The notes under the pieces were generated by a model. That model saw nothing but the letters and a program-made list of their open reading frames with translations. It was not told the DNA's origin and ran no database searches. DNA of 64,000 nucleotides from an uncultured Nesterenkonia sp. (GTDB lineage Bacteria; Actinomycetota; Actinomycetes; Actinomycetales; Micrococcaceae): contig CANLUC010000006.1 of the NCBI GenBank assembly GCA_947494195.1, positions 1 through 64,000 of the forward strand, in the 5' to 3' direction. Shown piece after piece: positions 52,632-60,921 of this stretch (its first letter is position 1; each line of letters starts with the position of its first letter). The position numbers were made by a program, and so were the translations under genes.

Positions 52632-53636
52632 CTATCTCTTATGCAGTGATCCGCGATCGATGAACTCGGGTCGGAGCAGGACCGGTTCGGCGGGGGGAAG
52701 TCCATTGATCACCCGCATGGTCGTCTCCACGGCCACGGTGCACATCTCTTCGATCGGCAGCGAGATGCCGCTGAGCGGAATCTCCAGGGAGGCCGGGTCG
52801 TAGCTTGCTGCTGCGGCGAAGAGCGAGATCTGCTCCGGCACCCTGAGGTCGAGTTCACGCACGCGGCGTTCGACCTCCTCCACCACGGGTTCGTTGCAGT
52901 GAAAGATCACGGCACTGAGGTCGGGGACCTGGCTCAGAAGAGCGTCCAGTGCCTTCCTGCCAGAGCCGCGCTCGAGGCCCGCCCACTGGGTGATGATCCG
53001 CAAGTCGCGCTTCTTCGCCTCCTCCTGTAGGGCGGAGTCGAAGCGCTCGATGAAGCCGGAGTGGCGGTTGACGTAGCCGTAGGGGTGCCCGACCAGGCCG
53101 ACCGTGTCATGGCCGAGCCCGGCCAGCCGCTCGATGCAATCGCGGGCTGCCGCGGCGAAGTCCAGGTCAACGTAGGCGTAGTCTTTCATCTCCTCGGGAA
53201 TGCCGATGAAAGAGCCGGGAAGCTTCAGCTGGCGCAGCAGGGCCAGTCTCTCGTCACCGGTGGTGACGCCCATGCTCACGACGCCATCGACGATCGAGGA
53301 CGCTGCCACCCGTTTGATGCCTTTGACCTCGTCGTCGGTGGCGAGCATGACGACGTCGTAGTCGTGCTTTCTGGCGGCTCGGATGACTTCGGTGACGAAG
53401 CGCATGTGGGTGGGGAGGTGTCCATCTTCGTGCAGCGGAGCGCTCAACGCGATCAGATGAGTCTTGTCGCCCGCCAGCACCTTGGCCCCGAAATGGGGGT
53501 TATAGTCCAGTTCCGTGATGATGTCCATGATGCGCTGCCGGGTCTTCTCGGCGATCGAGCGCTTGCCGCTCAGCGCGTAGGACACCGTGCTGATCGAGAC
53601 GCCGGCCGCGTCGGCGACATCTTTAATCGTGGTCAT
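52632..53636 (-). CDS. LacI-family repressor of the xyloside/glucoside operon
   Basis: This 334-residue protein has an N-terminal LacI helix-turn-helix (TIKDVADAAGVSISTVSYALSGKRSIAEKTRQRI) and a periplasmic-binding-like sugar-sensor core (residues 60-334), with PEQISLFAAAASYDPASLEIPLSGIS near the end. GGAGGGAGGT precedes the ATG at 53636; the longer form from 53696 would overlap its own promoter. It should repress the downstream sugar operon and itself and be released by an imported sugar. Confidence 0.95.
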   Translation of the reverse strand: MTTIKDVADAAGVSISTVSYALSGKRSIAEKTRQRIMDIITELDYNPHFGAKVLAGDKTHLIALSAPLHEDGHLPTHMRFVTEVIRAARKHDYDVVMLATDDEVKGIKRVAASSIVDGVVSMGVTTGDERLALLRQLKLPGSFIGIPEEMKDYAYVDLDFAAAARDCIERLAGLGHDTVGLVGHPYGYVNRHSGFIERFDSALQEEAKKRDLRIITQWAGLERGSGRKALDALLSQVPDLSAVIFHCNEPVVEEVERRVRELDLRVPEQISLFAAAASYDPASLEIPLSGISLPIEEMCTVAVETTMRVINGLPPAEPVLLRPEFIDRGSLHKR

Positions 53637-53666
53637 ATAACCTCCCTCCAAGTGTGCGTGATGTAG

Positions 53667-53696
53667 ATCATATTCGAAGCGCTTCGAGTCTGGCAA
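53667..53696 (-). promoter_or_regulatory. Promoter of the lacI-like gene with operator in the spacer
   Basis: On the minus strand TTGCCA (53696-53691) and TATGAT (53672-53667) are separated by 18 nt. The spacer contains the perfect palindrome TCGAAGCGCTTCGA (53674-53687). Repressor binding there would block RNA polymerase, giving autoregulation. Confidence 0.8.
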
Positions 53697-53717
53697 TAGT
53701 TTTTTGAGATCAGACAG

Positions 53718-53754
53718 AAGAAGCCCCGCACCAGGAGCTGGTGCGGGGCTTCTT
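53718..53754 (-). terminator. Terminator of glnA1
   Basis: A perfect 16-bp stem (53718-53733 with 53739-53754, core GCCCCGCACCA) has a 5-nt loop and on the minus strand reads into a TTCTT end. It begins 21 nt after the glnA1 stop and separates it from the lacI-like gene. Confidence 0.85.
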
Positions 53755-53774
53755 GAGCTGGTTTCAGCGAGGAA

Positions 53775-55199
53775 TCAGACCGAGTAGTACAGCTCGAACT
53801 CGTAGGGGTTCAGCCGCAGGTTCAGCGGTGCGATCTCTTCTTCACGCTTGTATTCGATCCAAGCCTTGATCAGGTCCTCGGTGAACACGCCGCCTTCGAG
53901 CAGGAACTCGAAGTCGCCCTCGAGGGCGTCGAGTGCCTCTTCCAGCGAGCCCGGGGCCTTCTGGATGTCGGCGAGCTCTTCGGCGGGCAGCTCGTAGAGA
54001 TCCTTGTCCACCGGGTCAGCAGGCTCGATCCGGTTGCGGATGCCGTCCAGGCCAGCCATCAGCTGGGCTGCGAACGCCAGATAGGGGTTCGAGGATGGAT
54101 CCGGTGCGCGGAACTCGAGGCGCTTGGCCTTCGGGTTCGAGCCGGTGATCGGGATGCGGATCGCCGCGGAGCGGTTGCCCTGCGAGTAAACCATGTTGAC
54201 CGGGGCCTCGTAACCCTTGACCAGGCGCTTGTAAGAGTTCACGGTCGGGTTGGTGAAGGCCAGCACTGCCGAGGCGTGCTTGAGCAGGCCGCCGATGTAC
54301 CAGCGAGCGGTGTCGGAGAGGTTGGCGTAGCCCTTCTCATCGAAGAACAGCGGCTCGCCGTCAGTCCAGAGCGACTGGTGGCAGTGCATGCCGGAGCCGT
54401 TCTCGCCGAAGACCGGCTTCGGCATGAAGGTGGCGGATTTGCCGAACTGATCCGCGGTGTTCTTCACGATGTACTTGAACTTCATCAGGTCATCCGCGGC
54501 GTGGGTCAGCGTGTTGAACCGGTAGTTGATCTCCTGCTGGCCGGGGCCGGCGACCTCGTGGTGGGAGCGCTCGACCTCAAGGCCGACGGCGTCCAGCGCC
54601 ACGCAGATCGCGTCACGCAGGTCGGCGCTCTTGTCCTGCGGGCTCACGGGGAAGTAGCCGCCCTTGTGACCCATCTTGTGACCCAGGTTTCCGCCGGGGA
54701 TCTCCTCTGAGGACTGCCAGGAGGCCTCATCGGAATCCAGGGAGTAGAAGGAGGCGTCCGGGCTGGACTGCCACTTCACATCGTCAAAGAGGAAGAACTC
54801 GGCCTCGGGGGCGAAGAATGCGGTGTCGGCGATGCCGGAGGCCTCGAGGTACTCCTCGGCCTTCTGCGCCACGCCGCGGGGGTCGCGGGCGTAGGGCTCA
54901 CCGGTGCGCGGGTTCACGATCGAGAAGGTCATCACCAGCGTCTTCTCGGCGCGGTACTCATCGACGAAGGCGGTGGCCACATCGGGGATGAGCTGCATGT
55001 CGGATTCGGCGATGCCCTGGAATCCACGGATGGAGGAGCCGTCGAAGAGCTGCCCGTTCTCGAAGAAGTCGAGGTCAACAGTCTTGGCCGGGACATTGAA
55101 GTGGTGCTGAAGACCGGGAAGGTCGGTGAATCGAACATCGACGAATGCGATGTCCTCTTTCTCGATGAACTTCAGAACTTCATCAGGGCTTGTGAACAT
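53775..55199 (-). CDS. glnA1: Glutamine synthetase type I, GlnA1
   Basis: This 474-residue main glutamine synthetase condenses glutamate and ammonia with ATP. It has [69 protein letters not shown] and NRSAAIRIP. The adenylylation Tyr402 is in VDKDLYELP, the target of GlnE. GAGGAG precedes the ATG. A four-half-site GlnR-like box lies 80-117 nt upstream. In many relatives it sits directly beside glnE; here about 10 kb intervenes. Confidence 0.97.
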   Translation of the reverse strand: MFTSPDEVLKFIEKEDIAFVDVRFTDLPGLQHHFNVPAKTVDLDFFENGQLFDGSSIRGFQGIAESDMQLIPDVATAFVDEYRAEKTLVMTFSIVNPRTGEPYARDPRGVAQKAEEYLEASGIADTAFFAPEAEFFLFDDVKWQSSPDASFYSLDSDEASWQSSEEIPGGNLGHKMGHKGGYFPVSPQDKSADLRDAICVALDAVGLEVERSHHEVAGPGQQEINYRFNTLTHAADDLMKFKYIVKNTADQFGKSATFMPKPVFGENGSGMHCHQSLWTDGEPLFFDEKGYANLSDTARWYIGGLLKHASAVLAFTNPTVNSYKRLVKGYEAPVNMVYSQGNRSAAIRIPITGSNPKAKRLEFRAPDPSSNPYLAFAAQLMAGLDGIRNRIEPADPVDKDLYELPAEELADIQKAPGSLEEALDALEGDFEFLLEGGVFTEDLIKAWIEYKREEEIAPLNLRLNPYEFELYYSV

Positions 55200-55278
55200 A
55201 CGTCCGTGCTCCTCGTCAGGTGTCTGGGCTTGCGCGCGTAACAGTGGTGAACGCTCTGCTCTACGCTATGGGCCAGGC

Positions 55279-55316
55279 ATTTCCCGGCCATCACGCAAAT
55301 GTTTCGGTCATGTAAC
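55279..55316 (-). promoter_or_regulatory. GlnR-type box upstream of glnA1
   Basis: Read on the minus strand, half-sites are GTTAC, GAAAC, GTGAT and GAAAT, each separated by exactly 6 nt. This fits the actinobacterial GlnR pattern GTnAC-N6-GAAAC-N6-GTnAC-N6-GAAAC; the first pair is perfect, and the second pair has one mismatch per half-site. It implies nitrogen-limitation control of glnA1. Confidence 0.75.
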
Positions 55317-55437
55317 TTAAGTTGCTCATGGAGCCGGTGACTAGGGCGCCTGGTCGGAGGAATAGACTGACCGGGGCCGTCGTCGGGCGGCGACATGCTC
55401 TACATCACCTTCTCATATCCCGTGCACAAGGAGACCT

Positions 55438-55869
55438 GTGGCGAAGAACGACGGCGCGCGCCCACCTGGAGCCGGCGCAGACCCCGGCGAGCCGCGCTGG
55501 GCGGGCGAACAGCTGGGCCTGCCAGAGACCGGACCGGGCAGTATGGCCCCCTGGAGCCGTCGGATCATCGCCCTGTTCATCGACTGGGGACTCGCCCTGC
55601 TGATCTCGCTGACCTGGTTCGACGGCAATGAGCTGGTGACCCTGATCGTCTTCGCCGCCACCGAGATCCTCTTCATCGGCCTGTTGGGCGTGACCGTGGG
55701 CAAGCGGCTCATGCGCATCCAGGTGGTGCGCGGGAACAGCATCCCGGGGCCGCTTTGGTCCACGGTCCGCACGCTGCTGCTGATGCTGATCCTTCCCGCC
55801 ATTATCATCGGCTCGGACAGCCGCGGCGCTCATGATCGGGCAGCTGGCACCGTCCAGCTGCGGATGTGA
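55438..55869 (+). CDS. RDD family membrane protein
   Basis: This 143-residue protein has a polar Pro/Gly-rich N-terminus (about 35 residues), then three helices with the RDD signature: SRRIIALFIDWGLALLI, and LLGVTVGKRLMRIQVVRG and DSRGAHDRAAGTVQL. The function is unknown, and it often neighbours glnA1. GTG at 55438 follows AAGGAG. It is divergent from glnA1 and coupled by a GTGA overlap to the EamA gene. Confidence 0.87.
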   Translation: MAKNDGARPPGAGADPGEPRWAGEQLGLPETGPGSMAPWSRRIIALFIDWGLALLISLTWFDGNELVTLIVFAATEILFIGLLGVTVGKRLMRIQVVRGNSIPGPLWSTVRTLLLMLILPAIIIGSDSRGAHDRAAGTVQLRM

Positions 55870-56744
55870 GCGCGACCCCTCCACCCCGGGTGAGTCGCCT
55901 CGCCGACCGCCCGGGACGCGGGCTGGCCGTGATCAGCGCCAGCGCGGTGAGTACTCAGTTCGGGGCCGCCGTCGGTTCGCTGGCCTTCTCCGGGCTTACC
56001 CCGGTCGGCGTCGTCGCCGTGCGCCAGGTGGTCGCCTCCACAGTCCTGCTGGCACTGACGAGTCCCAGGTTCTGGCGCTTCACGCGCAGCCAATGGGCTC
56101 CGGTGCTGCTGCTCGCGCTGTTCTTCGCCGGCATGAACACGGCACTGTACGCCGCGCTGGAGCGTGTGGGTCTCGGCACTGCCGTCACCATCGAGTTCCT
56201 GGGCCCGCTGGCGGTCGCGGTGCTGGCCTCTCGGCGCCTCCGCGACGGGGTCTGTGCCGTGATGGCGCTCACCGGGGTGGTTCTGCTGACTCGGCCCGGG
56301 CCCACCAGCGACCTGCTCGGGCTGGGCTTTGCCGTGCTCGCGGCCGGGTGCTGGGCCGGATACATCCTGACCAACCGTGTCGTGGGACAGCGCCTCGACG
56401 GGGTCCAGGGTGTGGCGATGGGCACCGCGATCTCCGCCCTGGGCCTGGTGCCGATCGCCGCCGTCGTCGTCTGGCACCTGCAGCCTCCGCTCGAGGCCTT
56501 CCTGTTCGCGGCGGTGGCCGGGGTCCTGGCGTCGGTGGTGCCCTACTCGCTGGATCTGATCGTGCTGCGGCACATCAGCCCGGTGATCTTCGGCCTCGGC
56601 ATGTCCCTGCACCCGCTCTTCGCGGCGCTGATCGGCGCGGTGTTCCTGCACCAGCTGCTGCCACCGGTGGCCTGGGTGGGAATCCTGCTCGTGGTGCTCA
56701 GCAATGCGCTGACCCTGGGCGGGGGAGCGCGCCGTCGCCGTTGA
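55866..56744 (+). CDS. EamA/RhtA-like exporter (DMT superfamily)
   Basis: This 292-residue membrane protein has ten hydrophobic segments in two EamA halves. VGVVAVRQVVASTVLL, GMNTALYAALERVGLGTAVTIEFLGPLAVAVLASRR and the second-half PVIFGLGMSLHPLFAALIGAVFLHQLL are typical of RhtA-like threonine/homoserine exporters. Substrate unproven. The GTG start overlaps the RDD stop. Its TGA lies inside the left arm of a 23-nt inverted repeat that may terminate transcription. Confidence 0.88.
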   Translation: MSATPPPRVSRLADRPGRGLAVISASAVSTQFGAAVGSLAFSGLTPVGVVAVRQVVASTVLLALTSPRFWRFTRSQWAPVLLLALFFAGMNTALYAALERVGLGTAVTIEFLGPLAVAVLASRRLRDGVCAVMALTGVVLLTRPGPTSDLLGLGFAVLAAGCWAGYILTNRVVGQRLDGVQGVAMGTAISALGLVPIAAVVVWHLQPPLEAFLFAAVAGVLASVVPYSLDLIVLRHISPVIFGLGMSLHPLFAALIGAVFLHQLLPPVAWVGILLVVLSNALTLGGGARRRR

Positions 56745-56812
56745 GCGGCGGATTCTCCGAGTAGTTGAGTGGGTTCGAGGCCTTAGATGCTCGGAAAATC
56801 CGCCGCTCAACG
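56739..56812. repeat. Long inverted repeat after the EamA gene
   Basis: Arms 56739-56761 and 56790-56812 (core TTGAGCGGCGGATT) match at 22 of 23 positions around a 28-nt loop. The left arm includes the EamA stop codon. It could be a terminator, but the length and the near-perfect arms suggest a family of mobile intergenic palindromes. Confidence 0.7.
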
Positions 56813-56854
56813 CAGGGGGGACGTGAAGCCTGCACCCTGTCAGCCGCGCTTTCC

Positions 56855-56901
56855 AGGCTGTAACCTTGAATGAACTTGTTGAAGGCTGTAGCCTACTTCC
56901 A
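56855..56901 (+). promoter_or_regulatory. Presumed leaderless promoter with direct repeats for satD
   Basis: AGGCTGTAACC (56855) and AGGCTGTAGCC (56883) are 28 nt apart. A -35-like TTGAAT (56866-56871) and a -10-like TAGCCT (56889-56894) have 17-nt spacing. The -10 ends 6 nt before the ATG, so transcription would start at the start codon; no ribosome site is present. The repeat overlaps the -10 element and could be an operator. Confidence 0.55.
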
Positions 56902-57548
56902 TGTTCGTCCTTACCGCCGATCAGCATCGCAGCACCGAATCCGGGGAACGGGTCGATGAGCTGCTGGACGAACTCGCCGGCTGGAGCGAGCTGTGGCGCG
57001 AGGCTATCGTCCTGCCGCTGGAGCGCACGGTGGGCGACGAGGTGCAGATCCTGCTGAGCAGCGCCGATGCCGCCGTGGACCTGGCTCTGCGGCTGTGCCG
57101 CACCGAACAGTGGGCCGTGGGGATCGGGGCCGGCCCGGTGGATCAGCCGCTGGGTTCCAGCGCGCGGGCCAGCTCCGGCAGTGCCTTCATCCATGCACGC
57201 TACGCCGTGGAACGATCGCGCGGCCGCACCGAACCTGTGCCTCTGGTGGTCCAGGGGGAGGACCCCGACGCCGCCGCGGCCGCCACCGCCGTGCTGCAGC
57301 TGCTCGGCGGAGTCCTGCGTCGTCGCGCCGCGACCGGATGGGAGGTCGCCGACCTCACAGCGGCAGGCAGCACCCGCGCGGAAATCGCCGCGGCACTGGG
57401 CATCACCGTCTCAGCCGTCAGCCAGCGCGCGCGTTCTGCCATGCTCGAGGAGGAACGACGCGCCCGCCCGGTGGCCCACGCCCTGGTGACCGCCGCCGCG
57501 GGGGAGCCCGGCTGGAGCGTCACACCCCTGCCGGAGAAGGAGGACTGA
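56901..57548 (+). CDS. SatD-family protein with C-terminal HTH
   Basis: This 215-residue protein matches SatD: an N-terminal domain (VLTADQHRSTESGERVDELL; PLERTVGDEVQILL; WAVGIGAGPVDQPLGSSARASSGSAFIHARYAVE) and a C-terminal helix-turn-helix (GWEVADLTAAGSTRAEIAAALGITVSAVSQRARSA, residues 155-190). The fold suggests a nucleotidyl cyclase-like core with DNA binding. It may regulate its own pair. The next gene, a small membrane protein, follows 4 nt later. The exact function is unknown. Confidence 0.82.
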   Translation: MFVLTADQHRSTESGERVDELLDELAGWSELWREAIVLPLERTVGDEVQILLSSADAAVDLALRLCRTEQWAVGIGAGPVDQPLGSSARASSGSAFIHARYAVERSRGRTEPVPLVVQGEDPDAAAAATAVLQLLGGVLRRRAATGWEVADLTAAGSTRAEIAAALGITVSAVSQRARSAMLEEERRARPVAHALVTAAAGEPGWSVTPLPEKED

Positions 57549-57552
57549 GGCC

Positions 57553-57927
57553 ATGACCTGGCTCTGGATCACCGCCGTGGTGCTGCTCGCCCTGGGAGTC
57601 TCAGCCCTGCTCGGCGCCGCACTGGTCGGCCTGCTGCTGCGCCGCGTGGAGCCCGAGGGCTACGGCCCCGGCATCCTGCGCGGCGGAACCTGGATCGGCA
57701 TCCTGGAACGCCTCGCCATCACCGGTGCAGTCTTCGCCGGCTACCCGGAGGCCATCGCCGTGGTGCTGGCGATCAAGGGACTTGGCCGCTATCCCGAGCT
57801 GCGTGCCTGGAAGGCGGAGCACCGCGCCAAGGCCACCGAACGATTCATCATCGGCACCCTGGCGAGCTACATCTGGGCCGGAGCCGTGGGCCTCATCGGG
57901 GTGGCCGTGGTCGCCGCGATCAGCTGA
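57553..57927 (+). CDS. Membrane partner of SatD
   Basis: This 124-residue protein has three hydrophobic segments (residues 5-28, 48-75, 100-122) and a conserved-looking middle: ILRGGTWIGILERLAITG and IKGLGRYPELRAWKAEHRAKATERFIIGTLAS. It is usually found directly after satD. Biochemical function unknown. GAGGCC precedes the ATG, 4 nt after the satD stop. Confidence 0.75.
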   Translation: MTWLWITAVVLLALGVSALLGAALVGLLLRRVEPEGYGPGILRGGTWIGILERLAITGAVFAGYPEAIAVVLAIKGLGRYPELRAWKAEHRAKATERFIIGTLASYIWAGAVGLIGVAVVAAIS

Positions 57928-57934
57928 GGCACGC

Positions 57935-59269
57935 TCAGCTGACCATGACCTCCGCAACCTGGTGCTCGGAGAGTCGAGACTCGATGCTGCGGGCCAGCGC
58001 GAGCGCCGCCGCGGGCGCGAGGTGCAGATTCAGCGCCGGCTCGAAGAGCTCGGCCTCCAGCAGGACGGTGCCGAACTCCGCGGAATCCACCAGGTCGACC
58101 CGGCCATAGAGCGGAATGGGCGTCTCGGTCCGCCGTCCCGCGGCCGCCAGCACGCGCTCTCCGAAGTCCACCTCGGCCGCACTGGCCTCCACCAGCTGCG
58201 GGTCCTCCTGATAGCTGCCTCCCCGCAGTCCGCCGCCGCGAGCCAGCAGCGCCCCCTTGGCGATCGAGTGCGTATGCCGCCCGTCGATGAAGTACAGTGC
58301 CTTCTCCCGGCCCTGGCTGAGCTCAGGGATCTCGGGCTGGATCATGACCGTCAGACCCCGGGCCAGGATCCGCTCCCCCAGGGCCAGCGCCGCGGCGGAG
58401 TCCGCGCGCAGCAGCCCAGTGTCGAAGGACCCGGCGGAGATGGTCGGCTTGATCACGACCCATCCCTCCGCGTGGGCGGCCAGGCCGTGGCGGAGTGCGG
58501 CGTCGTCGTCGGCCCAGTGGGTGGGCACAGCGGCGATCCCCTCGGCCTCGAGCTCACGCAGGTAGACCTTGTCCAGGTTCCAGCGGATCAGCGCGGGAGA
58601 GTTGAGCACCCGAACCTGCTCCTCCGCGCGGTCCAGCCAGCGCAGGAACTCCTCGGCGCGCGAGGAGTAGTTCCACGGGGTGCGGATCACCAGCAGGTCA
58701 TACTCCGGGCGGGGAGTCCACTCGTGCCAGACGACCGGCTCGGCCACGATCCCGAGGAGCTGCAGCTGCGCGATCAGCGGCGCAGTGTCCCGGTCGGGAG
58801 CTTCCGAGTAGTCATCGGTGACCACGATCCCGACCCGCCGCCGTTCCAGTGTCGGGACCAGCGCATGCTCGGGCAGCCAGCGGAAGCGTTCGACGACGAC
58901 GATCTCCTGCTCGTCCCAGCGCTCCTCGCTGAGCTCGCCGGTGCCGCGCCAGAAACGCTCATGAGCCTCGCGCCAGGCCTGTACAGAGTCGAATCCCTCA
59001 CCTTCGCCGCGGGCGATCTCCTGGGTGATCTCACCCAGCGGCACCAGCGTCACCTCCTGCACCTCGACGACGCCGAGGCTCTCGTCCCCGTGGCTGACCA
59101 GGCGCTGGAGCCCCGGGACGGGCAGCGGCTCGGATTCGGTCAGGTAGGAACGGTGCAGGCTCGTGGTCATGGTCTTGACCCCGGCGATGACGGCGGTGGT
59201 CAGCATGGTGCGGAGCTCACCGTCGCCGAGCTCCATGGCGGGGAGGGCGTGGATCTCGTCAGGGGTCAT
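57935..59269 (-). CDS. ASCH domain fused to ATP-grasp ligase
   Basis: This 444-residue protein combines two domains usually encoded separately. Residues about 1-140 look like an ASCH domain (LTTAVIAGVKTMTTSLH, GVVEVQEVTLVPLGEIT, WREAHERFW), a PUA-like fold that binds RNA or nucleotides. Residues about 145-444 resemble DcsG-like ATP-grasp enzymes (VGIVVTDDYSE, VIRTPWNYSSRAEEFL, NSPALIRWNLDKVYL, ALYFIDGRHTHSIAKG, with metal-binding Glu in LLEAELFEPALNLHL). The reaction is unknown. Its start overlaps the CoA-transferase stop by 4 nt. Confidence 0.75.
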   Translation of the reverse strand: MTPDEIHALPAMELGDGELRTMLTTAVIAGVKTMTTSLHRSYLTESEPLPVPGLQRLVSHGDESLGVVEVQEVTLVPLGEITQEIARGEGEGFDSVQAWREAHERFWRGTGELSEERWDEQEIVVVERFRWLPEHALVPTLERRRVGIVVTDDYSEAPDRDTAPLIAQLQLLGIVAEPVVWHEWTPRPEYDLLVIRTPWNYSSRAEEFLRWLDRAEEQVRVLNSPALIRWNLDKVYLRELEAEGIAAVPTHWADDDAALRHGLAAHAEGWVVIKPTISAGSFDTGLLRADSAAALALGERILARGLTVMIQPEIPELSQGREKALYFIDGRHTHSIAKGALLARGGGLRGGSYQEDPQLVEASAAEVDFGERVLAAAGRRTETPIPLYGRVDLVDSAEFGTVLLEAELFEPALNLHLAPAAALALARSIESRLSEHQVAEVMVS

Positions 59270-60789
59270 GGCTTCATGCTGCCGGTGCTCTGGTAGTTGC
59301 CGTGCCAGCTCAGCGCCTCGCTGAGCAGATGCGGGGTGTGCCGGCCGCGCGGGTTCTGCGCCAGGGCGCGGTCGAAGTAGTCCTGGAGCAGGTCCTGATA
59401 ATCGGGGTGCGCGCAGTTGGCGATGATGGTGCGGGCTCGGGCAGCGGGGGAGAGGCCGCGGAGATCCGCGAGGCCCTGCTCGGTGACCAGGATCTGGGTG
59501 TCGTGCTCAGTGTGGTCGATGTGGCTGGCGAAGGGCACGATCGAGGAGATCGCCCCGCCCTTGGCCACCGACCCTGAGACGAAGAAGTTCAGGTAGGCGT
59601 TGCGGGCGAAGTCTCCGGAGCCGCCGATGCCGTTGATGATGGAGCTGCCCATGACGTGGGTGGAGTTGACGTTGCCGTAGATGTCCGCCTCCACCATGCC
59701 GTTGATCGAGATGACGCCGAGACGTCGGATGGCCTCTGGGTGGTTCGAGACCTCCTGGGTGCGCAACAGGATCCGGCCCTTGTACTCCTCGGCGCGCGCG
59801 TTGAACTGCTCCGCCCGCTCTGCGGAGAGCGAGAAGGAGGTGGCGGAGACGGCGGTGAGCTTGCCGGTGTCGATCAGATCCAGCATGCCGTCCTGGATGA
59901 CCTCGGTGTAGGCCAGCAGGTCCTCGAACTCGCTGTGCGCCAGCTCGGCCATCACTGCGTTGGCCACGTTGCCGATCCCTGACTGCAGCGGCAGCAGATT
60001 CTTGGGCAGCCGACCATGGTTGATCTCATGACGCAGGAAGTCCACCACATGCGAGGCCATCGCTTTGGAAGCCTCGTCGGCGGGTTTGAAGGGCAGGTTC
60101 CGGTCCGGGGCGTCGGTGTGCACCACCGCGACGACCTTCTCCGGGTCCACCCGCAGGTACGGATCACCGATGCGCTGCAGCGGATCGGTCAGCTGGATGG
60201 GGCGCCGCTCCGGGGGCAGCTTGGTGCCGTAGTAGATGTCATGGAATCCCTCATAGGCGCGCGGATGCCAGTCGTTGACCTCGAGGATGACCTTGTCGGC
60301 CAGCTGCAGCCAGGTCTTGTTGTTGCCCACGGAGCTGCCGGGGACCAGGAGCCCGTTGGGCAGGATCGCGGCGACCTCGATCACGGCGACGTTGAGCTTG
60401 CCGTAGAAGCCGAACCAGGCCTGCTGAGCAGAGTGGCTCAGGTGGGTGTCCACGTATTCGGTCTCGCCGGTGTTGATGGCCTCGCGCAGGCTCGGATCGG
60501 ACTGGAAGGGCAGCCGCTTGCGGATGGCTCCCGCCGCGGCGAGCACGCCGTCCAGTTCAGGAGCCGTGGAGGCGCCGGTCCACAGGTCAATTCCGAAGTC
60601 CTCGCCGCGGTCGTGGGCGTCCTTGACCCGTTCGGCCAATGCGGCCGGCACGGCCTTGGGGTACCCGGCGCCGGTGAACCCGCTCATGCCGACCCGGTCG
60701 CCGTCGTGGATGTGGGTGGCGGCCTCGGCGGCCGTGGTGACCTTGGTGGCCAGCGTGGGGCAGGTGATGCGACTTTGAACGGCACTCAT
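59266..60789 (-). CDS. Acetyl-CoA hydrolase/succinyl-CoA:acetate CoA-transferase
   Basis: This 507-residue enzyme is of the Ach1/Cat1/AarC family of class I CoA-transferases, moving CoA between acetate and succinyl-CoA or related acids. Catalytic Glu is in LAYTEVIQDGMLDLID, and INGIGGSGDFARNAYLNFFVS and VTEQGLADLRGLSP are conserved. It leads a two-gene operon with the ASCH-ATP-grasp fusion. ATG at 60789 has no overlapping upstream gene. Confidence 0.95.
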   Translation of the reverse strand: MSAVQSRITCPTLATKVTTAAEAATHIHDGDRVGMSGFTGAGYPKAVPAALAERVKDAHDRGEDFGIDLWTGASTAPELDGVLAAAGAIRKRLPFQSDPSLREAINTGETEYVDTHLSHSAQQAWFGFYGKLNVAVIEVAAILPNGLLVPGSSVGNNKTWLQLADKVILEVNDWHPRAYEGFHDIYYGTKLPPERRPIQLTDPLQRIGDPYLRVDPEKVVAVVHTDAPDRNLPFKPADEASKAMASHVVDFLRHEINHGRLPKNLLPLQSGIGNVANAVMAELAHSEFEDLLAYTEVIQDGMLDLIDTGKLTAVSATSFSLSAERAEQFNARAEEYKGRILLRTQEVSNHPEAIRRLGVISINGMVEADIYGNVNSTHVMGSSIINGIGGSGDFARNAYLNFFVSGSVAKGGAISSIVPFASHIDHTEHDTQILVTEQGLADLRGLSPAARARTIIANCAHPDYQDLLQDYFDRALAQNPRGRHTPHLLSEALSWHGNYQSTGSMKP

Positions 60790-60921
60790 TTTCCCAGCCT
60801 AGGCGACCGGTGGCCCTGCTGTGATTCCGCGTCTCCGGGCTACGCTACGTGTCATGGCACCGCATGGAGCTCCTCCGGCGAGGTGCTGAGACCTCATGTG
60901 AGTCCGCGTGGAAGGAACATC

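Noticed and set aside
55830..57194. 454-codon open frame opposite EamA and satD
   Set aside because: It spans two unrelated genes and the long inverted repeat, and is rich in His, Gln and Arg as typical of shadows.
57725..59296. 523-codon open frame opposite the ASCH-ATP-grasp gene
   Set aside because: Low-complexity composition without motifs; the opposite strand carries a conserved ATP-grasp sequence.
60016..60921. Long N-terminal extension of the flavin reductase
   Set aside because: It runs antisense through the CoA-transferase; a ribosome site and the conserved start are at 60922.
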